Shown here: positions 1 to 10,564 of the stretch, in pieces
Numbering within the stretch: the stretch's first letter is position 1
Layout of the letters: every line of letters starts with the position of its first letter
Assembly: GCA_951801955.1 (NCBI GenBank)
Contig: CATOOV010000027.1
Location: forward strand, 1 to 40,898
Direction: 5' to 3'
Source of the DNA: an uncultured Lachnospiraceae bacterium
GTDB taxonomy: Bacteria > Bacillota > Clostridia > Lachnospirales > Lachnospiraceae
Length of the DNA: 40,898 nt
The notes under the pieces: model-generated
What the model was told of the DNA's origin: nothing
The model's database searches: none
Seen by the model: the letters and a program-made list of their open reading frames with translations, nothing else
Made by a program: the position numbers and the translations under genes

Positions 1-95
1 TTGATTTTGACAACTTAATTATACCATTTGGAGCTGATGGTTACTATAAATTTGGAGTGATAAAGAGGTTTGCCATGCCTCGCAAAGCCGCATAA
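1..95 (+). CDS. possible 3' end of an upstream gene (partial)
   Basis: The frame read from base 3 is open from the window edge to a TAA at 93-95 and would encode about 30 residues ending in ...MPRKAA. I do not recognise the product. The stretch is too short to exclude a chance open frame. An AtpI-like protein is often encoded just before atpB, but this tail is not hydrophobic enough to claim that. Confidence 0.2.
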   Translation, partial: DFDNLIIPFGADGYYKFGVIKRFAMPRKAA

Positions 96-154
96 ATACA
101 GGATATGTAGAGTTTTGCTCATGGCTAGAAATTATTTATTAAGGAGGTGAGAGA

Positions 155-889
155 GTGCAGGATGTGATTTTACTGTCTTCCAGTTCTGATATTGATATTA
201 TGGTACATGGACTGTTTTCTTATGAACTGTTTGGGCAAACCTTTTGGATTACCACGACCCATGTGTGCCTGCTGATTATTATGGTGGTACTGATTGGATT
301 TTCCATTGCGGCGAACCGTGCGATGAAACATGCCTCTGAGGTGCCAAGCGGTTTTCAGAATGTGGTGGAACTGATTGTGGAAATGCTGGATAAAATGGTG
401 CATGGGGTTATGGGCAAGAGTGGCGACAAATTTGTCAACTACATTGGGACCATCTTTATTTTTATTTTGGTATGCAATATCTCCGGTCTGTTTGGCTTGC
501 GCCCGCCCACGGCGGATTATGGCGTTACCTTGCCGCTGGCGCTGCTGAGTTTTATCTTGATTCATTTCAACCAATTTAAACACCAGACGCCAAAGCAGAT
601 TTGGGTAGATATGTGTTCCCCATTACCACCATGGCTGCCCATCTGGTTTCCAATCAATTTAATCAGTGAATTTGCCGTACCGATTTCCCTGTCATTGCGT
701 CTGTTTGCCAATATTTTGTCAGGTACCATCATTATGGCGCTGATTTATGCGCTGTTGGCTAAAATTGCATATTTTTGGCCAGGTGCGCTGCATGCGTATT
801 TTGATGTATTTTCCGGCTGCATCCAGACCTATGTGTTCTGTATGCTGACTATGACTTATATCAGCAACGCCATTGGGGAGGAAGAGTAG
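155..889 (+). CDS. atpB: ATP synthase Fo subunit a
   Basis: Membrane subunit a of the F1Fo ATP synthase, which forms the two half-channels that carry ions to and from the rotating c ring. The 244-residue product has five to six hydrophobic segments. It carries the family signature SLSLRLFANILSG near residues 178-190, with the essential arginine at about R182 facing the c-ring carboxylate. The GTG start at 155 is chosen because AAGGAGGTGA at 141-150 lies at ideal distance. It is the first gene of a complete atpBEFHAGDC operon, followed after 163 bp by atpE. No convincing promoter is visible in the 154 bases upstream, so transcription may start outside the window. Confidence 0.97.
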   Translation: MQDVILLSSSSDIDIMVHGLFSYELFGQTFWITTTHVCLLIIMVVLIGFSIAANRAMKHASEVPSGFQNVVELIVEMLDKMVHGVMGKSGDKFVNYIGTIFIFILVCNISGLFGLRPPTADYGVTLPLALLSFILIHFNQFKHQTPKQIWVDMCSPLPPWLPIWFPINLISEFAVPISLSLRLFANILSGTIIMALIYALLAKIAYFWPGALHAYFDVFSGCIQTYVFCMLTMTYISNAIGEEE

Positions 890-1031
890 ACGAATTGTGT
901 ACAAAGCACAGGCAGTACATTTGGGAAAATTACCAGAGAAAATTTCTGGGATGATACATGGGCAAACCTGACTGTAAAACTTACAGGCAGCGGCACTATA
1001 GTAAAAGTTAATTAATAAGTAAATTTTATGA

Positions 1032-1310
<279 letters not shown>

Positions 1311-1347
1311 GGCTCGGGAGACAAAAACAAGGAAAGGAGGCCCGGTC

Positions 1348-1850
1348 TTGGAACAGTTATTTGGCTTAAATCCCCAGTTGATACAAGATACTATTATTGC
1401 TGTATGCGCCATTTTGTTTTTGTTTGCCCTGATGTCGTATTTGTTGTTTAATCCCGCAAAGAAGATGCTTAAAGACAGGCAGGAGCGTATCAAAAATGAT
1501 ATTGATACGGCACGTAAGGACAAAGAAGATGCTGCTGCAGTAAAAAGAGAGTATGACCAGAAACTGAAAGGGATTGAGAAGGAAGCTGAGGAAATCTTAA
1601 GTGAGGCCCGCCAAAAAGCTTTAAAAAATGAAGCAAGAATTGTGGATGAGGCGAAGGAAGAGGCTGCCCGTATCATCAAGCGCGCCAACGAAGAGGCTCT
1701 GTTGGAGAAGAAGCGTGTGATGGATGAGGCAAAGCAGGAAATGATTACGATTGCCTCTATGATGGCAGGCAAAGTAGTTGCAGCCGCTATTGATACATCC
1801 ATACAAGATACATTGGTGGAAGAGACATTAAAGGAAATAGGTGAGAGCAC

Positions 1851-1863
<13 letters not shown>
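1348..1863 (+). CDS. atpF: ATP synthase Fo subunit b
   Basis: Peripheral stalk subunit b (171 residues) linking the membrane sector to F1. It has one N-terminal membrane segment (about residues 13-35) followed by a long, highly charged Lys/Glu/Ala-rich helix typical of the b-subunit coiled coil. The TTG start at 1348 is supported by GGAAAGGAGG at 1331-1340. The 3' end overlaps the atpH start by 13 bp (atpH begins at 1851), so translation of the two stalk subunits is probably coupled. Confidence 0.95.
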
Positions 1864-3919
<2,056 letters not shown>

Positions 3920-3987
3920 AAGTGGCAGAATTCTGCTGATGAAAAATTCCTGTTTTTGCAGGAAAAGCAGTTAGGTGGTGAATCATT

Positions 3988-4845
3988 ATGGCGTCCATGA
4001 GGGACATTAAAAGAAGAAAAGGCAGCATACAAAGTACGCAGCAAATCACAAAAGCCATGAAGCTTGTTTCTACTGTGAAATTACAAAAAGCGAGAAACCG
4101 TGCGGAGCAGTCCAATCCATATTTCAACTATATGTACCAGACCGTAACTTCCATGCTTGCGAGAAGCGGAAATATAAACCATCCCTATTTGAAGGCAGGG
4201 AGTTCCAAGAAAAAGGCTGTGATAGCCATTGCCTCTAACCGTGGGCTTGCCGGCGGGTACAATTCTAATATTGTGAAACTTATCACAGGCAGCGATATGG
4301 CAAGGGAGGATGCGCAGATTTATATGATCGGGCGCAAGGCAAAAGAAGTATTGGTGCGCAAGGGTTATGAGATCAAAGCGGATTATTCTGACGTGATTGA
4401 GGGACCCACCTATGAAGACGCATCCATGATCTGTAAAGATGTGTTAGGTGCATTTAGCAGAGGTGAGATTGGAGAAATCTATCTTGCCTATACGCATTTT
4501 AAGAATACGGTAAGCCATGAGCCTACGCTGATGAAACTGCTTCCAATAGAATTTGATGAGGCAGAATTGAAAGAGGCGGATAGTAACGTGCTGATGAATT
4601 ATGAACCGAATGAAGAAGAGACGTTAGACCTGATTATTCCCAAATATATGACGAGCCTCTTCTATGGGGCATTGGTGGAGGCGGTTGCAAGTGAAAATGG
4701 CGCCAGGATGCAGGCGATGGATTCTGCAACAAGTAATGCAGACGAAATGATCAGTGATTTGACATTGAAATATAACAGGGCGCGCCAGGGTTCCATTACC
4801 CAGGAACTGACAGAGATTATTGCTGGCGCCGAGGCCATCTCATAG
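3988..4845 (+). CDS. atpG: ATP synthase F1 subunit gamma
   Basis: Central rotor shaft of F1 (285 residues). It has the conserved N-terminal coiled-coil strand (MRDIKRRKGSIQSTQQITKA) and the C-terminal strand (TLKYNRARQGSITQELTEI). The ribosome binding site AGGTGGTGA precedes the ATG. The last codons and the TAG stop lie inside the left arm of a perfect 16-bp hairpin (4835-4871), so the final residues AIS are encoded by what looks like an inserted palindrome. It is separated from atpD by 169 bp, unusually wide for this operon. Confidence 0.97.
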   Translation: MASMRDIKRRKGSIQSTQQITKAMKLVSTVKLQKARNRAEQSNPYFNYMYQTVTSMLARSGNINHPYLKAGSSKKKAVIAIASNRGLAGGYNSNIVKLITGSDMAREDAQIYMIGRKAKEVLVRKGYEIKADYSDVIEGPTYEDASMICKDVLGAFSRGEIGEIYLAYTHFKNTVSHEPTLMKLLPIEFDEAELKEADSNVLMNYEPNEEETLDLIIPKYMTSLFYGALVEAVASENGARMQAMDSATSNADEMISDLTLKYNRARQGSITQELTEIIAGAEAIS

Positions 4846-4871
4846 AAATGCTTCGCATTTCTATGAGATGG
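4835..4871. repeat. perfect 16-bp palindrome with CTTCG loop over the atpG stop
   Basis: The left arm 4835-4850 and right arm 4856-4871 are exact reverse complements around the loop CTTCG. The TAG stop of atpG lies in the left arm. No T-run follows, so this is not an ordinary terminator. The core resembles the palindromes that head the tandem repeats at 7008 and 7166 (TCTCATA...CTTCG...TATGAGA), suggesting one mobile palindrome family. It may act as an RNA processing or stability site in the atp transcript (inference). Confidence 0.85.
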
Positions 4872-4931
4872 AAAGATGCGCAGGTCCGTCCAGAGGAAGA
4901 AGCTGCACAAGGGCAGCGGACCGCCCGCGCG

Positions 4932-4955
4932 CAGAAAAGCCGGTTGGCTTTTCTG
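4932..4955. repeat. second hairpin in the atpG-atpD gap
   Basis: CAGAAAAGCC (4932-4941) pairs exactly with GGCTTTTCTG (4946-4955) around a four-base loop. It lies 45 bp before the atpD ribosome binding site, has no T-run, and together with the upstream palindrome makes this gap strongly structured. Confidence 0.7.
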
Positions 4956-5002
4956 AATGAAATCAGGCTGAGGGGAAAATGGTCTGAGATTAACAATTTT
5001 AA

Positions 5003-6406
<1,404 letters not shown>

Positions 6407-6418
6407 GGAGGTGGACAC

Positions 6419-6817
6419 ATGGCAGAAAATTTTCAGTTGCAGATTATTACACCAGATCGGATATTTTATGAGGGGGAGGCTTCCATGGTGGAGTTTACGT
6501 CGGTAGACGGTGAAATGGGTGTCTATAAGAACCATATTCCATTGACTACCGTATTGGCTCCTGGTGTTGTGACCATCACGGAAGCAGGAGGAAAAAAAGA
6601 TGCGGCAATTCATGCTGGTTTTGTGCAGATTCTGGGAGATAAAGTAACCTTTCTCGCTGAAATTGCCGAGTGGCCAGATGAAATTGATGTGGCACGCGCA
6701 GAAGCAGCAAGAGAACGTGCAGAGGAGAGATTGCGCAACCATGGTGCAGAGGTTGATGTGGCACGCGCAGAGATTGCATTGAAAAAAGCGCTGGTCCGTA
6801 TCGGTGTGAAACAGTAG
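6419..6817 (+). CDS. atpC: ATP synthase F1 subunit epsilon
   Basis: Epsilon subunit (132 residues) of the central stalk, which couples gamma to the c ring and can inhibit ATP hydrolysis. The N-terminal beta sandwich (FQLQIITPDRIFYEGEA, then GEMGVYKNHIPLTT) and the C-terminal helical hairpin (EAARERAEERL) are both present. The AGGGAGGTGG ribosome binding site overlaps the end of atpD. It is the last gene of the operon and is followed nine bases later by a strong terminator. Confidence 0.95.
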   Translation: MAENFQLQIITPDRIFYEGEASMVEFTSVDGEMGVYKNHIPLTTVLAPGVVTITEAGGKKDAAIHAGFVQILGDKVTFLAEIAEWPDEIDVARAEAARERAEERLRNHGAEVDVARAEIALKKALVRIGVKQ

Positions 6818-6825
6818 AGATTACA

Positions 6826-6862
6826 AAACCCCTTAGAAGCAAATTCTAAGGGGTTTATTTTC
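6826..6862 (+). terminator. rho-independent terminator of the atp operon
   Basis: AAACCCCTTAGAA (6826-6838) and TTCTAAGGGGTTT (6844-6856) form a perfect 13-bp stem with loop GCAAA, followed by ATTTTCT. It lies directly after atpC and directly before the tandem repeat block. Confidence 0.93.
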
Positions 6863-7007
6863 TCATATAGGAAATTCCTATATGAGAAAACTACCATGCG
6901 CACGCGCACAAGAGGAAACGAATGCTGCGCAAATGTGCGCGGCGCGGAATAAAAGATGCGTTAGCAAAAGAAAGTTGTTCGCTAAGGCGCATGAAACGCA
7001 CTTTTAT
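6861..7007 (+). repeat. structured tandem repeat, copy 1 (147 bp)
   Basis: It opens with a perfect 13+1+13 palindrome (6861-6887, TCTCATATAGGAA arms) and continues with a conserved body: GCGCAC...GTGCGC pair, GCGCGGAATAAAAGATGCG, then TGCGTT...AACGCA pair, ending CGCACTTTTAT. It lacks 11 bases of the palindrome loop found in copies 2 and 3. No coding sense is visible; short open frames across it are an effect of the repeat. Confidence 0.9.
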
Positions 7008-7165
7008 TCTCATATAGGAAATTCCTTCGAAATTCCTATATGAGAAAACTACTATGCGCACGAGCACAAGAGGAAACGAATGCTGCGCAAATGTGCGCGG
7101 CGCGGAATAAAAGATGTGTTAGCAAAAGAAAGTTGTTCGCCAAGGCGCATGAAACGCACTTTTAT
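7008..7165 (+). repeat. structured tandem repeat, copy 2 (158 bp)
   Basis: Nearly identical to copies 1 and 3. Its palindrome head has a longer loop containing CTTCG (7008-7045), resembling the hairpin at the atpG stop. It is in head-to-tail orientation with its neighbours. Confidence 0.9.
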
Positions 7166-7323
7166 TCTCATATAGGAAATTCCTTCGAAATTCCTATATG
7201 AGAAAACTACCATGCGCACGAGCACAAGAGGAAACGAATGCTGCGCAAATGTGCGCGGCGCGGAATAAAAGATGCGTTAGCAAAAGAAAGTTGTTCGCCA
7301 AGGCGCATGAAACGCACTTTTAT
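7166..7323 (+). repeat. structured tandem repeat, copy 3 (158 bp)
   Basis: It differs from copy 2 at only a few positions and ends at CGCACTTTTATTCT. The 158-bp period is exact between copies 2 and 3, which suggests recent duplication. Diverged relatives lie at 16065-16172 (inverted) and 21204-21345. Confidence 0.9.
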
Positions 7324-7327
7324 TCTT

Positions 7328-7437
7328 ATCAGGGAGGCTTCCTTGTAGCCCGCAGCAAGAACGCCGATGGCGTTCTTGAAGTCTATCTTAGGGATAATTC
7401 TCTGCATGTTCTTAAGATAGCAAATGAGTCTGTATAA
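7328..7437. repeat. dispersed GAACGCC palindrome unit and following stem
   Basis: CAAGAACGCC/GGCGTTCTTG (7356-7378) form a 10-bp stem with a 3-base loop, preceded by TCAGGGAGGCTTCC. The same arrangement recurs at 13590-13626, and the palindrome alone recurs at 14411-14427. A second pair, CTATCTTA/TAAGATAG, follows near 7382-7425. There is no T-run and no gene. Confidence 0.6.
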
Positions 7438-7637
7438 TTCAATGGGATTCTATAGACAGATGGAGTGTTTAAAACAAACATTTATGATGTGTATGGATTT
7501 GATCAAGTATCTGCGGGCAAAGCTGACTCGAATCAAGCGCAGGACTCGCGAGCGAGTTTTGAATCTATGGGAATAGAAAGTTATGGGCTTTTGTTCCCAT
7601 TTGTGAATTTAAGCAATGATTTATGAAGAAAATCGTA

Positions 7638-7666
7638 TGGACAGAAAAGTACCCGTAAAATATAAT
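7638..7666 (+). promoter_or_regulatory. promoter of the two-component operon
   Basis: TGGACA (7638-7643), a 17-base spacer, then TATAAT (7661-7666), 32 bases before the response regulator start. Sequence match to a sigma-A promoter is strong. Confidence 0.75.
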
Positions 7667-7698
7667 GAATAGATAGTACATACGAGGAGTTAATACAA

Positions 7699-8400
7699 AT
7701 GATAAAAGTAGGAATATGTGAAGATGATAAAATTTGCAGAGATACAGTAGGAAAACTTTTAGAATGGTATTTTGCAAAGAGAGAAACAAAATATTTGCAG
7801 AAGGAATATAAGTCTGGCAAAGAATTTATGGAAGAAAAAGAAAACATAGATATCTTAATTTTAGACATAGAGATGGAAGGAATTTCAGGGATTCAATTAA
7901 AAGACTGGCTGTGGAGAGAAGAGAAAGATGTCAAAATTCTCTTTGTGACAAGGCATGAGGAAGGGATGCCAGAGGCATTCGGAAAGAATGTATATGGATT
8001 TCTGCCCAAACCTTTGGAAATTACTGGTTTTGTAAAATATATGAATCGGATGATGGAGGATATAGATGAAGACCAGAGTTTTGTGATAAAAAGTTTAAAT
8101 AAGGATATTCCAATGAAAATGAAAAGCATTTTTTACTTTTTATCAGATAATAAGTATAGCTGGGTTATAAGCAACGATAAGAAATATTTTTGTGATGCTG
8201 GGCTGCATCAGTTAGAGCAGGATTTAAAGAAGAATTGGTTCTTTCGATGTCACAAATGCTATCTGGTAAACTTCAGGAATATAAGCAGGATTGAAGATGA
8301 AATCTATATGAAAAATGGGGATACGATCCCAATCAGCCGAAGGAAGGGAAAGGCGTTAAGGGATTCGTATCAAGAATATATTTTTAGGAAGGCGCGATAG
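7699..8400 (+). CDS. LytTR-family response regulator
   Basis: DNA-binding response regulator of 233 residues, AgrA/LytR type. The receiver domain (about 1-118) has the acidic pair D9/D10, phospho-acceptor D56 in LILDIEM, T84 and K104 in FLPKP. A LytTR domain (about 125-230) contains the typical FFRCHKCYLVNFRNISRI segment. It is encoded four bases before a GHKL kinase, with a consensus promoter upstream, so the pair forms one transcription unit. LytTR regulators bind paired direct repeats about two helical turns apart, and such a pair lies just downstream of the kinase at 9724-9749. The specific target is inferred. Confidence 0.93.
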   Translation: MIKVGICEDDKICRDTVGKLLEWYFAKRETKYLQKEYKSGKEFMEEKENIDILILDIEMEGISGIQLKDWLWREEKDVKILFVTRHEEGMPEAFGKNVYGFLPKPLEITGFVKYMNRMMEDIDEDQSFVIKSLNKDIPMKMKSIFYFLSDNKYSWVISNDKKYFCDAGLHQLEQDLKKNWFFRCHKCYLVNFRNISRIEDEIYMKNGDTIPISRRKGKALRDSYQEYIFRKAR

Positions 8401-8404
8401 ATCA

Positions 8405-9718
8405 ATGGAAATAGTGACAGAAGATGTATGGTTGGCTGTATTTTCCGTATTGGAAAATATGATTATGATATTTGGTATTTTTTGTGTACCAATTGCAAAG
8501 CACAAAAGATATTTTTTATTTGGTTTAGGTTTATTTTTAGGTTTATGTCTGGGGACTATTTGGTTGGGAGACAAAAAATTTGCTATTTTATCAATGCGAA
8601 TCTGTATGATTCCGGTCATTATATTGTTATGGACTAGTGGAAAGATAATTAGAAGGTTTGCGATTTACATATGCAGTACTATGTATCTACATATGCCGTA
8701 CCTATGTATTAATCTAGTGTGTTCTGGAATATCTGGAAAGTCAATGAATGATCTGAATGGTTATGTGGTATATAAAATTATTCGAGGAATTCTAACTTGT
8801 ATAATAATAGGGCTTTTGGCGTATCGACTGCGAAAAATATCAGGGTACAAGGAGCTTATCAATAACCTGCAGACAAAATATTTTTTAGTTGGAGGTGTTT
8901 GCAGCCTTGCGGCTTCTGTGGTACAACATTTTATTGAAGAGGCAAGTTTGGTAACTTATTATGATATGGAATTGGTAATCTGCATTATTATTTGTATGGT
9001 AATTGTCAGTACCATGTTTTATGCCTTGGGAGTGGGATTTGTGGTGATGGACCTGCTTCGGCAAAAATACAAGGCGGAGAGCAGTTTGAAAGATGAGTAC
9101 CTCCAGATTACCAGGGAGTATGTCCGTGTGGTGCGCAGGAATGCCAGGGAGACTAGGAAAATGCGCCACGACCTGCAGGCGCATATCAGCAGTTTAAGAC
9201 ATTATATGGAGAAGAAGGAGTATCGGAAGGCAGAATCGTATCTGTCTGCAATACAGGACCATATGACCCAGACCATATGCAAGACTGTGTCGGTAAACCA
9301 TGAGATTGTGGACGCGGTCTTGCTGGAGGCACAGTCACGGGGCGAACCCTACCAGATTCAGTGGAAAATTGAAGGAATCCTGCCTTCCGCCTTATCCATC
9401 GGAGATTTTGAGCTGTGTACGATTTTTTCCAACCTGCTGTCGAACAGCATTGAGGCATGTGAAAGGCTGCCTCAGAGCCAGCGTCAGATTCATTTGGAGA
9501 TCCGCCAGTTGGAGAACAATCTGGTCATTGAACTTGCCAATCCTGTCAGGGACCGGATTGACCTTGAGAGGCTGGGAAGCGTAACAACCAAAGAAGATGA
9601 AAAGAACCATGGGTTTGGAATTTCAAATATCAGGACGATGGTGGAGAAAAATCACGGTCGGCTGTTTTTTGAAGAACAGGAAGGAATTTTTCTGGCAAAA
9701 ATCCTGTTTTTGATGTAA
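8405..9718 (+). CDS. GHKL-domain sensor histidine kinase (AgrC-like)
   Basis: Membrane sensor kinase of 437 residues. The first ~215 residues contain about six hydrophobic segments, as in peptide-pheromone receptors of the AgrC/ComD type. A linker follows, with the H-box MRHDLQAH (H255), then the N-box FSNLLSNSIEACE (N343, N347) and the G-box GFGISN near 403-408. It partners the LytTR regulator four bases upstream. No AgrB-like protease is in the window, so if the ligand is a peptide, it may be unprocessed or matured elsewhere. The candidate peptide gene at 9896 lies directly downstream. Confidence 0.92.
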   Translation: MEIVTEDVWLAVFSVLENMIMIFGIFCVPIAKHKRYFLFGLGLFLGLCLGTIWLGDKKFAILSMRICMIPVIILLWTSGKIIRRFAIYICSTMYLHMPYLCINLVCSGISGKSMNDLNGYVVYKIIRGILTCIIIGLLAYRLRKISGYKELINNLQTKYFLVGGVCSLAASVVQHFIEEASLVTYYDMELVICIIICMVIVSTMFYALGVGFVVMDLLRQKYKAESSLKDEYLQITREYVRVVRRNARETRKMRHDLQAHISSLRHYMEKKEYRKAESYLSAIQDHMTQTICKTVSVNHEIVDAVLLEAQSRGEPYQIQWKIEGILPSALSIGDFELCTIFSNLLSNSIEACERLPQSQRQIHLEIRQLENNLVIELANPVRDRIDLERLGSVTTKEDEKNHGFGISNIRTMVEKNHGRLFFEEQEGIFLAKILFLM

Positions 9719-9723
9719 AATTG

Positions 9724-9749
9724 ACCGTTGTCTCCAAAATTCGACCGTT
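9724..9749 (+). promoter_or_regulatory. tandem LytTR-type binding site
   Basis: Two identical ACCGTT hexamers start at 9724 and 9744 (20-bp spacing), each preceded by AAATT-like sequence. They lie six bases after the kinase stop and 13 bases upstream of a -35 element. Paired ACNGTT-type direct repeats about two turns apart are the known target form for AgrA/LytTR regulators. Binding by the adjacent regulator is inferred. Confidence 0.6.
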
Positions 9750-9762
9750 TATTCCATGATTC

Positions 9763-9792
9763 TTGCATTTTGCCCTTGATATTGAGTAGAAT
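9763..9792 (+). promoter_or_regulatory. promoter after the LytTR boxes
   Basis: TTGCAT (9763-9768), an 18-base spacer and TAGAAT (9787-9792). The weak -35 directly downstream of the direct repeats is what an activator-dependent promoter would look like. It would drive the small ORF at 9896 and perhaps the genes beyond. Confidence 0.5.
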
Positions 9793-9895
9793 AAAGGCAG
9801 GTACTTGTAAAGGTGTCAGGCAGTCAGACTTTCCGATGTTCTATTCCGATAGTTTTACAAACGCCGAATAAAAATAGGAGCGGAGGTGATATGAG

Positions 9896-9961
9896 ATGCC
9901 GTTGGCATATGATGAATCATTTTGGGAGTGGTTAAAGATGCTCTTGGGCGGAAAGAAATAA
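9896..9961 (+). CDS. candidate 21-residue peptide under LytTR control
   Basis: A short ORF with a good ribosome binding site (GGAGGTGAT at 9882-9890, nine bases from GGAGG to ATG). It encodes 21 residues starting MPLAYDESFWEW and ending LGGKK. The middle (FWEWLKMLL) is aromatic and amphipathic as a helix. There is no signal peptide and no cysteine, so it is not a classical AgrD. Its size, lack of leader and position behind a LytTR-type promoter recall phenol-soluble modulins or leaderless peptides controlled by AgrA, but no homology is claimed. An overlapping ATG at 9891 gives a less plausible 14-codon frame. Confidence 0.4.
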   Translation: MPLAYDESFWEWLKMLLGGKK

Positions 9962-9993
9962 GCCCTGCGTCATATATGAAAATATAAAGACCG

Positions 9994-10229
9994 TACAAAA
10001 GAGGGAAGTAGTGTACAAAAGAAAAAAGATGTACGGAAAAGAAAGCGTAGATTTACAAAAGAGGAAACGTGAATTTACATAAGAAATCGTATAAGGTGCA
10101 AAAGAGGATAGTAGATTTGCAAAAGAGGAATTGTAGATTTACATAAGTAGTATAAGGCGCAAAAGAAAAATACAGAATTGCAGGTATAATTTATGCAGAT
10201 TTGTAAAATGAATCGATTGTACGAAAGAG
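9994..10229 (+). repeat. helically phased array of TACAAAAGAGG-like motifs
   Basis: Variants of TACAAAAG(AGG) begin at 9994, 10014, 10032, 10054, 10076, 10097, 10118, 10140, 10158 and 10220, with weaker units at about 10179 and 10202. Mean spacing is about 20-21 bp, two DNA turns. All frames contain stops, so it is not coding. The RNA would be almost pure purine and weakly structured. Spacers are not unique and the repeats are not palindromic, so it is not a CRISPR array. Confidence 0.7.
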
Positions 10230-10303
10230 GATAAGGAGTATTTAATCTTTATAAAAATGTAACTGCAGGGGAGAACTGCAGCATGACTGAAATCGGAAAG
10301 TAA

Positions 10304-10353
10304 CATGAAAAGGACTGTATTAGGTGGGGGAGACCATACAGTTCCTTTTCATG
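10304..10353 (+). promoter_or_regulatory. hairpin covering a start codon
   Basis: CATGAAAAGGA-CTGTAT (10304-10320) pairs with ATACAG-T-TCCTTTTCATG (10336-10353), 17 bp with one bulged base and a 15-base loop. The right arm ends in the ATG at 10351, and the loop holds an alternative GTG at 10324. This is likely to limit translation of the following ORF unless opened. No T-run follows. Confidence 0.6.
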
Positions 10354-10533
10354 CAGGAAAAAGATGATTTGGCATTTGGAGATCGGCAAATGAAAGTTGT
10401 TTCAAGATTTCCCATAAAGAGTATAAAAACTTTTCTAAGCAGGAAAAGGGGTGTGGCAATGGCAGACATTGTAGTAACGGTTATGGCAGTCGGAGTTTTA
10501 TCTTCAGCTTACATTTGCGACAGTCCATATTAA
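10351..10533 (+). CDS. small membrane protein or 5' part of a broken gene
   Basis: Sixty codons from the ATG at 10351 (a GTG at 10324 would add nine). A basic N-terminal part (KSIKTFLSRKRG) is followed by a hydrophobic stretch VAMADIVVTVMAVGVL and then ends CDSPY. The basic-then-hydrophobic layout fits a membrane anchor or a prepilin-like leader, but I do not recognise the family. The +1 frame stays open from 10478 through 10945 and continues hydrophobic sequence, so this is probably the first half of a longer gene with a frameshift near 10496-10500 (a short T run). Confidence 0.4.
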   Translation: MQEKDDLAFGDRQMKVVSRFPIKSIKTFLSRKRGVAMADIVVTVMAVGVLSSAYICDSPY

Positions 10534-10564
10534 CCACATCCATGTCAGATTAAATGGATTCCAG

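Noticed and set aside
7198-7437. 79-codon frame within the tandem repeat
   Set aside because: The same sequence recurs in other copies with different frames and stops; it has no ribosome binding site, so it is a by-product of the repeat.
9994-10229. CRISPR array
   Set aside because: Motifs are too short and too variable, spacers are about 10 bases and similar to each other, and no cas gene is present.
10513-10533. AgrD-like thiolactone peptide ending CDSPY
   Set aside because: A cysteine five residues from the end is suggestive, but there is no C-terminal charged tail and no AgrB, and the downstream frame suggests the stop is a frameshift artefact.
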